From JAHJQZ01 sp963667595 (GTDB lineage Bacteria > Pseudomonadota > Alphaproteobacteria > Rhizobiales > Devosiaceae), in contig CAXXWD010000001.1 in NCBI GenBank assembly GCA_963667595.2, positions 1,178,001-1,242,000 on the forward strand: 64,000 nucleotides of DNA, in the 5' to 3' direction. The position numbers and the translations under genes were made by a program. Position 1 is the stretch's first letter. Every line of letters begins with the position of its first letter. The notes under the pieces were generated by a model that searched no databases, had not been told where the DNA came from, and saw only the letters and a list, made by a program, of their open reading frames with translations. Shown one piece after another: positions 51,317-60,427 of this stretch.

Positions 51317-52106
51317 CGGGGCGCTCGTCCTTTTCGATCGGAACGATTTCAAGATCGACACCGGACTCCTCGATCATGGCGCGGGCCTCATTGGAAATGC
51401 CGTTGTCTGTAATGATACCGGTCACGCGCTCGAGCGCACACAGCAACAGGCTGGAACGGTGGGTAAATTTGGAGGAATCGGCCAGAATGATCAGCTCCTC
51501 GGCCTGATTGATCAGCTTTTCTTCCGCCTGAACGATCAGGGGATCGGCCTCCATCACCCCGAGCGGCCCGATGCTGTGGGCACCCATGAACATCCGCCGC
51601 GCGGCGAAATGGCGTGAGCCGTCGTCGGAAAACGGCGACAGGATGATGTTCTGCTCCCTGAAGAGCGTGCCGCCGGGCACGATGACGGTGTTGCCCGAAT
51701 GGGCGAGCAAATGCTCGGCGATCGGAAAGGAATTGGTGAAGACCTGCAGACGGCGGGTCGTCAGGTAATGCACCATCTGGAAGGTCGTGGTGCCGCCGTT
51801 GACAATGATCGCCTCTCCGTCCTCGCACATTTCGACCGCCTTGCGGGCAATGGCGCGCTTTTTGTCGACATTGAGGTTTTTGTTGAGAAAAAAGGGTCTG
51901 CCGGCCAGACCGACAAACGGCGGCATGATCATCGCCTCGACGCCGCCGCGCATCCGCCTCACCTTCTTGTTGTGGTGCAGCGTGGCGATGTCGCGCCGGA
52001 TCGTCGCCTCCGAGGCGCCGGTCAGGGTTACGAGCTCTTTCACCGTCGCCACCGGCTTTTCGCGCAAGACGCTGAGAATGAGCCGGTGGCGTTCGCTTTC
52101 CAGCAT
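51306..52106 (-). CDS. rhaR: DeoR-family regulator of rhamnose use
   Basis: 266 residues. DeoR helix-turn-helix at about 5-58 (ERHRLILSVLREKPVATVKELVTLTGASEATIRRDIATL...VRRMRGGV) and the DeoRC ligand domain (about 75-245: GEAIIVNGGTTTFQMVHYL, TVIVPGGTLF, ILADSSKF), which binds a sugar phosphate. It is the last gene of rhaA-rhaD-rhaR, 7 bp after rhaD, and should repress this operon and the divergent kinase until a rhamnose-derived phosphate appears. The target name is inferred from the neighbours. Confidence 0.88.
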   Translation of the reverse strand: MLESERHRLILSVLREKPVATVKELVTLTGASEATIRRDIATLHHNKKVRRMRGGVEAMIMPPFVGLAGRPFFLNKNLNVDKKRAIARKAVEMCEDGEAIIVNGGTTTFQMVHYLTTRRLQVFTNSFPIAEHLLAHSGNTVIVPGGTLFREQNIILSPFSDDGSRHFAARRMFMGAHSIGPLGVMEADPLIVQAEEKLINQAEELIILADSSKFTHRSSLLLCALERVTGIITDNGISNEARAMIEESGVDLEIVPIEKDERPARN

Positions 52107-52113
52107 GGCGTTT

Positions 52114-52959
52114 TCACTCGCCGTCCGACAGATCGGGCGCGGCCACCATGATGGCGGCGAATTTCTCGCTGAGCTGTTTCAGGATCGTGGTGGAGATCTT
52201 CTGTCTCGGTCCGCCGGCCGACAACACGCGGCGATGAATGCCCGCCGCCTTTTCGATGGTCTCGACCAGAGCGAAAAGCCGGTCGGGGGTTTCTTCGGAA
52301 GCGAAGATGCCATGGTGCGACCACGAAATGATCCGGCTTTTTTCCAGTTCCACCGCTGACGCTTCGGCGATCTCGACCGTACCGGGCAACAGGGGCGGCA
52401 CCACCCTGACACCATCGGGAAAGATGACGATGCATTCGGGCATCTTTTCCCACAACGCCCGGGTCAGCACCCTTGTGTCGAGCGGCTCGATGAAACTCAG
52501 GGCGATGAACTCGGGCAGGTGGGAGTGAAGAATGATGCGTTCGCGCCCGTTCGAAACGCGTTTGCGGATCGCATGGCCAGTGAGGTGGGTGGCAAATTCC
52601 GAGGTCGGCTTGGCGCCGGCGGCATAGCCCCAGATTTTCTGATAGGCCGTGCCGCCTTCGGTAATGCGGACGATGCCGAAGACCTCGTCCGGTTTGTCGA
52701 GCGCGTGCCTAAAGAACGTACCCGAGCCGGTGACGAGGAAATAGTCGCCGTCCAGCGACGGCTCGACGACGGGCAATGATTCGGCAGGACCGACCGGTCG
52801 GTCTGCAAGAATCTCGGGCAGCATCGCCTCGATTTCTTCGGTCGGCAGGCGCCAGGAGAAATTGCCGCCATTGGCCTCGTTCCAGCCCATCTGCCAGCAC
52901 CGGTATACGAAGGGCGCCGCTTCTTTCACAAACGCATTCGGGTGATCGAACGCCGTCAT
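52114..52959 (-). CDS. rhaD: rhamnulose-1-phosphate aldolase
   Basis: 281 residues. Class II zinc aldolase that splits L-rhamnulose 1-phosphate to dihydroxyacetone phosphate and L-lactaldehyde. The Zn-binding histidines are in ILHSHLPEF (H-x-H) and WSHHGIFAS. The N-terminal GWNEANGGNFSWRLP and FLVTGSGTFFRH bind the substrate phosphate. The length matches E. coli RhaD (274), not the longer RhaD-lactaldehyde dehydrogenase fusion of some rhizobia. ATG 52959 has a strong ribosome site AAGGAG. It starts 10 bp after rhaA. Confidence 0.95.
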   Translation of the reverse strand: MTAFDHPNAFVKEAAPFVYRCWQMGWNEANGGNFSWRLPTEEIEAMLPEILADRPVGPAESLPVVEPSLDGDYFLVTGSGTFFRHALDKPDEVFGIVRITEGGTAYQKIWGYAAGAKPTSEFATHLTGHAIRKRVSNGRERIILHSHLPEFIALSFIEPLDTRVLTRALWEKMPECIVIFPDGVRVVPPLLPGTVEIAEASAVELEKSRIISWSHHGIFASEETPDRLFALVETIEKAAGIHRRVLSAGGPRQKISTTILKQLSEKFAAIMVAAPDLSDGE

Positions 52960-52969
52960 GTCCCGCTCC

Positions 52970-54211
52970 TTATCCACGGTTCGCCACCGAAGCCTGATAG
53001 GCATCGAGATCGGCAATCAATTGGGCGCCCGTTGGCACGTTCTGGCGTGCGCAGAACTCGGCCCAGATTTCGGCGAAGGGCAAATCCTTCAGTTCTTCGG
53101 TCAGCATCAGACGGGCGGTGTAATCGAGCCGCGCCTCGGCCGCCTTCAGCCGCTCTTGGGGCAGCAACAACGCCCGTAAGAGCGCCTTTTGCATGTTGCG
53201 GGTTCCGATCACCCAGGCGGCAGTGCGCGAAATCGTGGCATCGAAGAAATCAAGCCCGATATGGGTTCTGTCGAGCAGGTCGGCAAAGACCAGTTCCTGC
53301 GCCATCATCAGGATGTCGTCGTTCAACAAAATGACATGGTCGGAATCCCAGCGCATCGGCCGCGACACGTGCAGCAAAAGCTCATTGACCGACAGCGCCA
53401 CGGCGGAGACCTTGTCCGCGACGTTTTCCGTCGGGTGGAAATGGCCCATGTCGAGGCACAGGACGATGTCCTTCCTGATGGCGTAGCCGAGATAGAACTC
53501 GTGGCTCCCGACCGTCATCGCCTCGACACCGATGCCGAAGAGCTTGGATTCCACCGCATCGCGCATCAGCGACGTGTCGTATTTCTTCCCGATCATCTCG
53601 TTAAGCGACGCCTCGAGACGCTGTCGCGCCGCCATGCGGTCGACCGGAATGTCCTTGGACCCGTCCGGCACCCAGATATTGTTGATAACCGGACTGCCCA
53701 ACGCCTTGCCGATCTCGGCGGCGATCTCGCGGCTGCGCTTGCCGTGTTCGATCCAGAACTCGCGAATGCCCTTGTCGGGATGGGAAAGGGTCAGGTTGTC
53801 ATCGGCCTTTGCGTGACCGAAAAAGGTCGGGTTGAAATCGATGCCGATGCCGTTTTGTTTCGCCCAGTCGACCCAGGTCAGGAAATGACGGTATTCGATC
53901 TCGTCGCGATCCGGATTTTCGTCGCTGTCGAAATAGGACGCGTGCAGGTTGAGCCGGTGCCGGCCCGGAATACGCGAATAGGCAAAATCGAGATCGGCGC
54001 GCAGTTCGGCCGGCGTCCGGGCACGACCGGGGTAGTTTCCCGTCGCCTGGATGCCCCCGCCCGAGGACCCGGAAGCCTTCTCGAAGCCAACGACATCGTC
54101 GCCCTGCCAGCAATGCATCGAGATCGGAATGCGCGCCAGCTTTTCGAGCGCCACATCGACATCCACGTCCCAATCCGCAAATTCCGCCCGCGCGGTTTCG
54201 AAACGACCCAT
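52970..54211 (-). CDS. rhaA: L-rhamnose isomerase
   Basis: 413 residues. TIM-barrel metalloenzyme converting L-rhamnose to L-rhamnulose. Recognised by IPISMHCWQGDDVVGFE, GNYPGRARTPAELRADLD, NLHASYFD, VWIPDG-like NIWVPDGSKDIPVDRMAARQRL, and the metal-binding CLDMGHFHPTENVADK and SRPMRWDSDHV. It is of the E. coli RhaA type (419 residues). The start at 54211 follows GGGAG; the open frame before it is not coding. First gene of the operon rhaA-rhaD-rhaR. Confidence 0.96.
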   Translation of the reverse strand: MGRFETARAEFADWDVDVDVALEKLARIPISMHCWQGDDVVGFEKASGSSGGGIQATGNYPGRARTPAELRADLDFAYSRIPGRHRLNLHASYFDSDENPDRDEIEYRHFLTWVDWAKQNGIGIDFNPTFFGHAKADDNLTLSHPDKGIREFWIEHGKRSREIAAEIGKALGSPVINNIWVPDGSKDIPVDRMAARQRLEASLNEMIGKKYDTSLMRDAVESKLFGIGVEAMTVGSHEFYLGYAIRKDIVLCLDMGHFHPTENVADKVSAVALSVNELLLHVSRPMRWDSDHVILLNDDILMMAQELVFADLLDRTHIGLDFFDATISRTAAWVIGTRNMQKALLRALLLPQERLKAAEARLDYTARLMLTEELKDLPFAEIWAEFCARQNVPTGAQLIADLDAYQASVANRG

Positions 54212-54429
54212 CTGTTGCTCCCTTCCTGCCTCTGTCCGAGGTTTCGAATGCCGCCGCGCGACACCCTGTTTCGAGGCTCGAAACTGCCGCCGGCAGGCCA
54301 TGATGTCAATCACAAGCAATCATGTTAGATCATTCTCACCTCATTTTTGATCGAAAGTGACGCTTCCGGATTGACGTCGACCCGCCGAACTCGCACCCTT
54401 GGCTAGCGTTCTATTTCGGGAGGCGCGGA

Positions 54430-55800
54430 ATGCATCGGCACATCGCGGTCATCGATATCGGCAAGACCAACGCCAAACTCGTTTTGTTCGACATGAGTGC
54501 GCGGCGTGAGATCGCCACCCTCACCACGGCCAACACGGTTTTACCCGCACCGCCCTATCCGCATTACGATCTCGACCGGCTTTCGGCTTTTATCCTCGAC
54601 GGCCTCGGACAGCTTCAGGCCCGACACGGCATCGATGCCGTTTCGATCACCACGCACGGCGCCACCGCCGTGCTGATGGCTGGCGACGAGCTGGCGCTTC
54701 CCGTTCTCGACTATGAATATGACGGCCCCCAGGCCTGGCGGTCCCAATACGACATCGTACGCGGCGCCTTCACCGAAACCCTGTCGCCGGCCCTGCCGGT
54801 CGGGCTCAATCTCGGCGCCCAGCTCTTTTTCCAGCAAAAAACGCAAGCCGAGGCCTTTGCCCGGGTCACCGACATCCTGTTTTATCCGCAATACTGGGCC
54901 TATCGCCTGACCGGGCTCAAGGCGGGCGAACGCACGTCTTTAGGGGTTCACACCGATCTTTGGGCACCGGACAAAAACGATTATGCGGCTCTGGTCGATC
55001 GCATGAACTGGCGCGCGCTGTTTCCGCCGCTTCTGCCTACCCGATCCGTATTGGGGCCGGTCAGCGCCGCAATCGCCGCCGAAACCGGGCTCAGCCCGGA
55101 AACGGACGTGGCCGTCGGTATTCACGATTCCAACGCGTCGCTTCTGCCGCATCTTCTTTCCGTTACCGAGCCGCTGTCCGTGGTCTCGTCGGGAACATGG
55201 ACGATCCTGATGTCGCCCGGCGCGCCGACCGGCGGGCTCGATGCCGACAGGGATTGCCTCGCCAATATCGACGCCTTCGGCCGGCCGGTACCGACAGCCC
55301 GTTTCATGGGTGGCCGCGAATTCGAGATCCTGATGGGAGACGGTCCTTTTTCTCCGCCGGAAGAAAAGGACATCGACCATGTTCTTTCGCACGACATCAT
55401 GGTCCTGCCCTCGTTTGCAGGCGAGGTTGGACCGTTCCCGCATAAAAAGGGCGCCTGGATCAACGGCCCGGCAGGGCTGTCGCCGGCGCAAAAGCTGGTC
55501 GCGGTCAGCCTTTATCTGGCGTTGATGACCCGGACGGGGTTCACCTTGTCCGGCATGGGCGAGGACATCGTCGTCGAAGGACCACTGGCCCGCAATAAGC
55601 TTTACGCCAAAGCGCTGGCCGGCCTGACCGGCAAGCGGGTACACCTGTCTACCGATGCAACCGGGACCAGTTTCGGCGCAGCGCTTTTGTTCGAAGACAC
55701 CACTTTCGATCCCCCCTTGGTTCCCGAACCGGTCACGGCGCTGACCCATCCGGGTCTCGCGACCTATGCCGCGCGCTGGCAAGATCGGACCCTTGCTTAA
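54430..55800 (+). CDS. rhaK: rhamnulokinase (FGGY family)
   Basis: 456 residues, FGGY carbohydrate kinase. Phosphate-1 motif at the N-terminus (IAVIDIGKTNAKLVLFD), the sugar-binding ITTHGATAVLM, phosphate-2 VVSSGTWTILM, and the C-terminal adenosine motif VVEGPLARNKLYAKALAGLTG...TSFGAALLF. Phosphorylates L-rhamnulose at C1, between the isomerase and aldolase steps encoded divergently at 52114-54211. Rhizobial literature calls the gene rhaK. Similar to, but not identical with, enterobacterial RhaB. The 218-bp gap to rhaA should hold the shared operator. Confidence 0.93.
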   Translation: MHRHIAVIDIGKTNAKLVLFDMSARREIATLTTANTVLPAPPYPHYDLDRLSAFILDGLGQLQARHGIDAVSITTHGATAVLMAGDELALPVLDYEYDGPQAWRSQYDIVRGAFTETLSPALPVGLNLGAQLFFQQKTQAEAFARVTDILFYPQYWAYRLTGLKAGERTSLGVHTDLWAPDKNDYAALVDRMNWRALFPPLLPTRSVLGPVSAAIAAETGLSPETDVAVGIHDSNASLLPHLLSVTEPLSVVSSGTWTILMSPGAPTGGLDADRDCLANIDAFGRPVPTARFMGGREFEILMGDGPFSPPEEKDIDHVLSHDIMVLPSFAGEVGPFPHKKGAWINGPAGLSPAQKLVAVSLYLALMTRTGFTLSGMGEDIVVEGPLARNKLYAKALAGLTGKRVHLSTDATGTSFGAALLFEDTTFDPPLVPEPVTALTHPGLATYAARWQDRTLA

Positions 55801-55900
55801 GGATGAGGACAAGGATCGGCCCTCATTCCGCCCATTTTCTTTGCATTAAGGGCGGAACTCGACTATAGGCAGGCGCGATACCCCTTGCGGGTGTGACACG

Positions 55901-55930
55901 GCCCCAGCTGGACGACATCCCGGCCGGGGC
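55901..55930 (+). promoter_or_regulatory. hairpin in the rpsO leader
   Basis: GCCCCAGCTGG and CCGGCCGGGGC pair with one mismatch and one G-T over 11 bp around an 8-nt loop, 35 nt before the rpsO start. S15 represses its own translation through leader RNA structures in several bacterial groups. This hairpin is a candidate for that site but could be the terminator of rhaK. Confidence 0.45.
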
Positions 55931-55965
55931 ATCTTGTATGTCCTCGAAAAAGAAAGGATGACCCG

Positions 55966-56235
55966 ATGTCGATTACTGCAGAGCGCAAGGCTCAGCTCAT
56001 CAAGGAATACGCGACCAAAGACGGCGACACCGGATCTCCGGAAGTCCAGGTCGCGGTGCTCACCGAGCGCATTGCCAATCTGACCGAGCATTTCAAGATC
56101 CACGCCAAGGACAACCATTCCCGGCGCGGTCTTTTGAAACTCGTTTCCCAGCGCCGTCGCCTTCTTGACTATGTCAAGAACAAGGACGTGACGCGCTACC
56201 AGTCGCTGATCGAGCGACTGGGACTTCGCCGTTAG
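55966..56235 (+). CDS. rpsO: ribosomal protein S15
   Basis: 89 residues, standard length. Complete S15 with the signature LTERIANLTEHFKIHAKDNHSRRGLLKLVSQRRRLLDYVKNKDVTRYQSLIERLGLRR. It binds 16S rRNA helices early in 30S assembly. AAAGGA lies 9 nt before the ATG. It is followed by pnp, as in most proteobacteria. Confidence 0.98.
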   Translation: MSITAERKAQLIKEYATKDGDTGSPEVQVAVLTERIANLTEHFKIHAKDNHSRRGLLKLVSQRRRLLDYVKNKDVTRYQSLIERLGLRR

Positions 56236-56667
56236 GCGATCGTCTTGAGGGGCGGCGACGGCAACGTCGTCGCCCTGCGACTATCGGGCCTCACGCAATG
56301 TGAAAAAACCAACGACCGGTTTTGAAAGACATTGCAACGACACGAATTGGGCACGCGTTCCGGTTCCATCGGGACGAAAAGTGCTTAAGGCACCGAGGCG
56401 CGGCAGGATCGTTGGCTGCTTTCTTGATCCCCTTTTTGAGAAAGCCGCTCGCCATCTTGCCTGCTCCCCGGTTCGGTCCGAACATCGCGCCACCCGTCCC
56501 TTGTGGCAAACCGGTGCGGTGCTTTTAACGACTCGGAACCGGCTTTACGGCCGGCACCGAACCCGAACGGGATTCGCGACGACGCTTTTGCGCATGGGGC
56601 GCGTGAGCTGAGCGAATCCGGACGTTGGAGAAGCTGTCTCCAACGCCACGAGACAGAAAGACAATAC
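56236..56667. other. spacer between rpsO and pnp
   Basis: 432 bp, longer than in E. coli. A perfect hairpin stands 15 bp after rpsO. The rest has open frames on both strands without recognisable products; one minus-strand frame (56291-56509) encodes a basic 72-residue peptide, which I regard as chance. Confidence 0.5.
56250..56275 (+). promoter_or_regulatory. rpsO-pnp intercistronic hairpin with GNRA loop
   Basis: GGGCGGCGACG and CGTCGTCGCCC form an 11-bp stem (one G-T) closed by the tetraloop GCAA. No T-run follows. In E. coli the rpsO-pnp junction carries a terminator and an RNase III hairpin through which PNPase controls its own mRNA. This could be the equivalent or a rho-type end for rpsO. 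Confidence 0.6.
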
Positions 56668-58803
56668 ATGTTTCATCATCACAAAGTTGAACTCAACTGG
56701 GGCGGTCAGCCCCTGACCCTCGAAACGGGCAAGATCGCGCGACAGGCCGATGGGGCCGTGCTCGCGACCCTTGGCGAGACCGTGGTTCTGGCCACCGTCG
56801 TTTCGGCCAAGACGGCCAAGCCGGGGCAGGACTTCTTCCCGCTGACCGTCAACTACCAGGAAAAGACTTTCGCCGCCGGCAAGATCCCGGGCGGCTATTT
56901 CAAGCGCGAGGGCCGGCCGACCGAAGCCGAAACGCTGACGTCGCGCCTCATCGACCGTCCGATCCGTCCCCTGTTCCCTGCCGGGTACAGAAACGAGACC
57001 CAGGTCATCGTCACCGTGTTGCAGCACGATCTCGAAAACCAGCCGGACGTGCTGGCCATGGTCGCGGCCTCTGCGGCCCTGACCATTTCCGGCGTGCCCT
57101 TCATGGGCCCGATCGGCGCGGCCCGTGTCGGCTATATCGACGGCGAATACGTACTCAACACCCCGATCGACAAGCGTGACGACAGCCGGCTCGAGCTGAT
57201 CATGGCCGGCACCATGGACGCCGTGCTGATGGTCGAATCCGAGGCCAAGGAGCTTTCCGAAGAGGTCATGCTCGGCGCCGTCATGTTCGGCCACGCCCAG
57301 TCCCAGAAGGTCATCGAGGCGATCATCAAGCTCGCCGAGCTGGCCGCCAAGGAGCCGCGCGCGTTCGCACCGGCCGATCTTTCCGCTCTGGAAGCCGACA
57401 TGCTCGGCGTGATCGAGGACGACCTCCGCGCCGCCTACAAGATCACCGCCAAGGAAGAGCGCTATGCCGCCGTGGACGCCGCCAAGGAAAAGGTGATGGT
57501 CCATTACGCTGCGGTCGAAGGCGAAGAACCGGTCTGGAGCGACGAGCAGATCGCCGCCGTGTTCAAACACCTACAGGCCAAGATCGTCCGCTGGAACATT
57601 CTCGACACCGGCACCCGCATCGACGGGCGCGATTTGAAGACCGTTCGGCCGATCACGGCCGAGGTCGGCATCCTGCCGCGTACCCACGGGTCGGCCCTGT
57701 TCACCCGCGGCGAAACCCAGGCGCTGGTGGTTGCAACCCTCGGGACCTCCGACGACGAACAATATGTCGACTCGCTCGAGGGCACCTACAAGCAGAACTT
57801 CATGCTGCATTACAACTTCCCGCCCTATTCGGTCGGTGAAGCCGGCCGCATGGGCTCTCCCGGCCGTCGCGAGATCGGCCACGGCAAGCTGGCCTGGCGC
57901 GCCATCAACCCGATGCGCCCGAGCGTCGAGGAATTCCCCTATACGATCCGCGTCGTCTCCGAGATCACCGAATCGAACGGCTCCTCGTCTATGGCCACCG
58001 TGTGCGGAACCTCGCTGGCGCTTATGGATGCCGGCGTGCCGATGAAGGCGCCGGTCGCAGGCATCGCCATGGGCCTGATCCTCGAAGGCGAAAAGTTCGC
58101 CGTTCTGACCGACATCCTCGGCGATGAAGATCACCTCGGGGACATGGACTTCAAGGTCGCCGGCACCTCCGAGGGCGTCACGTCCCTGCAGATGGACATC
58201 AAGATCGCCGGCATCACCGAGGAAATCATGAAGATCGCCCTCGGCCAGGCCAAGGATGGCCGCATCCACATTCTGGGTGAAATGGCCAAGGCGCTCGACC
58301 ATGCCCGTGACGAGGTCGGCGAGTTCGCGCCGCGCATCGAAACGATGAAGATTCCGACCGACAAGATCCGCGAAGTGATCGGTACCGGCGGCAAGGTGAT
58401 CCGCGAGATCGTCGAAAAGACCGGCGCCAAGATCAATATCGAGGACGACGGCACGGTGAAGGTCTCGTCTTCCGACGGCAAGCAGATCGAAGCCGCCGTC
58501 AAGTGGATCAAGTCGATCACCGACGAGCCGGAAGTCGGCGTCATCTATCAGGGCACCGTGGTCAAGACCGCCGATTTCGGCGCCTTCGTCAATTTCTTCG
58601 GGTCGCGCGACGGGTTGGTGCACATCTCCCAGCTCGCCGACAAGCGCGTGGGCAAGACCACCGATGTCGTCAAGGAAGGCGACAAGGTCTGGGTCAAGCT
58701 TTTGGGCTTCGACGAGCGCGGCAAGGTTCGCCTCTCCATGAAGATCGTCAACCAGGAGACTGGCGAGGAAATCAAGAAGGACGAGGACGAAAAGGCCGAA
58801 TAG
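56668..58803 (+). CDS. pnp: polynucleotide phosphorylase
   Basis: 711 residues. 3'-5' phosphorolytic exoribonuclease of the RNA degradosome. Two RNase PH-like halves (about 10-215 and 320-550) are separated by an all-helical linker; KREGRPTEAETLTSRLIDRPIRPLFP and the second-half RVVSEITESNGSSSMATVCGTSLALMDAGVP are conserved. KH domain (EVIGTGGKVIREIVEKTGAKINIEDDGTVKV) and S1 domain (GVIYQGTVVKTADFGAFVNFFGSRDGLVHISQLADKRV) are at the C-terminus. ATG 56668 starts the family sequence MFHHHKVELNWGG; the longer open frame has no homologous extension. Terminator follows. Confidence 0.98.
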   Translation: MFHHHKVELNWGGQPLTLETGKIARQADGAVLATLGETVVLATVVSAKTAKPGQDFFPLTVNYQEKTFAAGKIPGGYFKREGRPTEAETLTSRLIDRPIRPLFPAGYRNETQVIVTVLQHDLENQPDVLAMVAASAALTISGVPFMGPIGAARVGYIDGEYVLNTPIDKRDDSRLELIMAGTMDAVLMVESEAKELSEEVMLGAVMFGHAQSQKVIEAIIKLAELAAKEPRAFAPADLSALEADMLGVIEDDLRAAYKITAKEERYAAVDAAKEKVMVHYAAVEGEEPVWSDEQIAAVFKHLQAKIVRWNILDTGTRIDGRDLKTVRPITAEVGILPRTHGSALFTRGETQALVVATLGTSDDEQYVDSLEGTYKQNFMLHYNFPPYSVGEAGRMGSPGRREIGHGKLAWRAINPMRPSVEEFPYTIRVVSEITESNGSSSMATVCGTSLALMDAGVPMKAPVAGIAMGLILEGEKFAVLTDILGDEDHLGDMDFKVAGTSEGVTSLQMDIKIAGITEEIMKIALGQAKDGRIHILGEMAKALDHARDEVGEFAPRIETMKIPTDKIREVIGTGGKVIREIVEKTGAKINIEDDGTVKVSSSDGKQIEAAVKWIKSITDEPEVGVIYQGTVVKTADFGAFVNFFGSRDGLVHISQLADKRVGKTTDVVKEGDKVWVKLLGFDERGKVRLSMKIVNQETGEEIKKDEDEKAE

Positions 58804-58830
58804 GCCGGATCGATCTGGAGTGTTTGAAAA

Positions 58831-58862
58831 GGGCCGGCAGCACCTCGCTGCCGGCCCTTTTG
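58831..58862 (+). terminator. rho-independent terminator of pnp
   Basis: GGGCCGGCAGC and GCTGCCGGCCC, perfect 11-bp stem with 5-nt loop (ACCTC), followed by TTTTGCTT. It begins 28 bp after the pnp stop. Confidence 0.93.
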
Positions 58863-58975
58863 CTTAAGCGCCAGATTGGCCGCTCCGGGCCTGAATGACA
58901 TATCGGCGGTTTGCTTGAGATTTTGGTTCCCGCCCTTTAGCCGGCATTAAGCTTGTTCGGACATTGTTGAAGGCG

Positions 58976-59530
58976 ATGAATCCGATCCGTTCCCTGCCCT
59001 GGTCCAAATCCCTGGTGTGCGCATTTGTCGCGGCATTTATCATGCTCGCGCCGCATAGCAGCATGGCAGCGGGGGATGTCGGACCGTCTGGTCTCAAGCT
59101 GCCGCGGTTCGTCTCGACGCGCTCGTCGCCGATCAACGTCCGCGTCGGACCGGGCACCCGATATGACGTGGCCTGGGTTTTCCGTCAGGCCGGACTGCCG
59201 GTCGAGATCATCCAGGAATACGACACCTGGCGCAAAATCCGTTATGTCGATGGCGACGAAGGCTGGGTGCACCAGAACCTGCTGGTTGCCCATCGCACCG
59301 CTCTGGTCCAGCCCTTCGGCGGCAAGGGTCAGGCGGCCGTCCGGTCGCGTCCCGATGACGATGCACCTTTGCGGGCCTGGCTCGGGTCCGGATTTCTCGT
59401 TACCATCAGGAGCTGCACGGACGGTTGGTGCGCGATCGAAGTGCCGGCGGAAAAAGACCACAAGGAGATCAAGGGCAACATGCTCGAAATCGAACTGTGG
59501 GGCGTCTATCCCGACGAAGTGATCGACTGA
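58976..59530 (+). CDS. secreted SH3-domain protein
   Basis: 184 residues. Signal peptide at about 1-30 (SKSLVCAFVAAFIMLAPHSSMAAG), then two bacterial SH3-like repeats: VSTRSSPINVRVGPGTRYDVAWVFRQAGLPVEIIQEYDTWRKIRYVDGDEGWVHQNLL and AAVRSRPDDDAPLRAWLGSGFLVTIRSCTDGWCAIEV. Proteins of this shape (COG3807 type) sit in the periplasm and may bind cell-wall peptides. The start may also be TTG 58964. Stands alone between two terminator-bounded regions. Confidence 0.88.
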   Translation: MNPIRSLPWSKSLVCAFVAAFIMLAPHSSMAAGDVGPSGLKLPRFVSTRSSPINVRVGPGTRYDVAWVFRQAGLPVEIIQEYDTWRKIRYVDGDEGWVHQNLLVAHRTALVQPFGGKGQAAVRSRPDDDAPLRAWLGSGFLVTIRSCTDGWCAIEVPAEKDHKEIKGNMLEIELWGVYPDEVID

Positions 59531-59751
59531 TTCTGCCCCTTGCCGTTTGTGACAGGTGGCGCCCTATCCCGTTGCAATTACGACAATTTGTATCCTTCGT
59601 CAGAACGTCGCGCGAATAAGCGGACCCTGACGTTCACAAATTGCGATGCAGCCACAAGGAGATAGGACGAAGACGCGAGCGACGGGGACGCCCATTGCTT
59701 CCGGGCTGCGGCACCCGCGCCCGATCCTCATGAAACACCAAAAAGTGCCGG

Positions 59752-60222
59752 TCAGTCCAGTTCGTCTTTCTTGCGCACCCTGACCACCACATCGACATGG
59801 GTGATGGCCATGCCGTCGGGAGCCTCGGGCAGACCGACGATCTCGATGGAATTGGCGGGAATGTCGATCAGGCGACGTTCGTCCTCGACATAGAAATGGT
59901 GATGGTCCGAAGTGTCGGTATCGAAATAGGACCGCGCCGCATCCACCGCAACCTCGCGCAAAAGGCCCGCCTCGCGGAACTGGTGCAGGGTGTTGTAGAT
60001 TGTCGCCAACGACACCTTGGTGCCGGTCTTTTCGGCCTCGGCGTGCAGTTCCTCGGCGCTGACATGGCGGTGTTTGCCGCCGAACAGCAGTTCGGCCAAA
60101 GCGATACGCTGTCGGGTCGGCCTAAGACCCGCCATTCTGAGAACCGCCATCAGGCAGGGGCGGCGCGATGCTGGCCAGCGGCGCGGATCGAGCAGTCGGG
60201 TGGCAAGGGCATTGTCAAGCAT
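59752..60222 (-). CDS. irr: Fur-family iron response regulator Irr
   Basis: 156 residues. Winged helix at about 30-90 (GLRPTRQRIALAELLFGGKHRHVSAEELHAEAEKTGTKVSLATIYNTLHQFREAGLL) and a dimer domain with the HHH haem-binding motif of Irr (DTSDHHHFYVEDERRLIDIP). Fur's extra C-terminal cysteines are absent. In rhizobia Irr controls haem synthesis and iron genes and is degraded or inactivated in response to haem. The neighbour divergently transcribed is fabA, the order irr / fabA-fabB known in Hyphomicrobiales. Placed in the Irr branch rather than Fur or Mur by HHH and context. Confidence 0.9.
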   Translation of the reverse strand: MLDNALATRLLDPRRWPASRRPCLMAVLRMAGLRPTRQRIALAELLFGGKHRHVSAEELHAEAEKTGTKVSLATIYNTLHQFREAGLLREVAVDAARSYFDTDTSDHHHFYVEDERRLIDIPANSIEIVGLPEAPDGMAITHVDVVVRVRKKDELD

Positions 60223-60427
60223 GGCAGTTATGATTTCTCGTCCTCGAAATATGAAATCTACACTGCACAGACAAGTTCAGGCAAGACTGGCGATCAAGAG
60301 GGTGTGATTCGCCACATAGCGCTTTTGGCAGGGCAAAACTCATTACGCTGCATATTGACCCTTGGAAAGGCGATCTCTATTGACCATCGTCTAGAGACGG
60401 AACCGAGGGGCCTGAGAGTTCGAACCG

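Noticed and set aside
54212..54429. Search for a DeoR-type operator between rhaA and rhaK
   Set aside because: AATCATGTTAGATCATT (about 54317-54333) is only an imperfect palindrome; not strong enough to annotate.
56291..56509. 72-residue basic peptide frame antisense between rpsO and pnp
   Set aside because: Some protein-like character, but no ribosome site and no homologous family I know; the spacer is more likely RNA regulatory.
60223..60427. Search for an Irr-type iron control element between irr and fabA
   Set aside because: No clear TTTAGAA-like repeat was found; the region is moderately AT-rich but without a convincing box.
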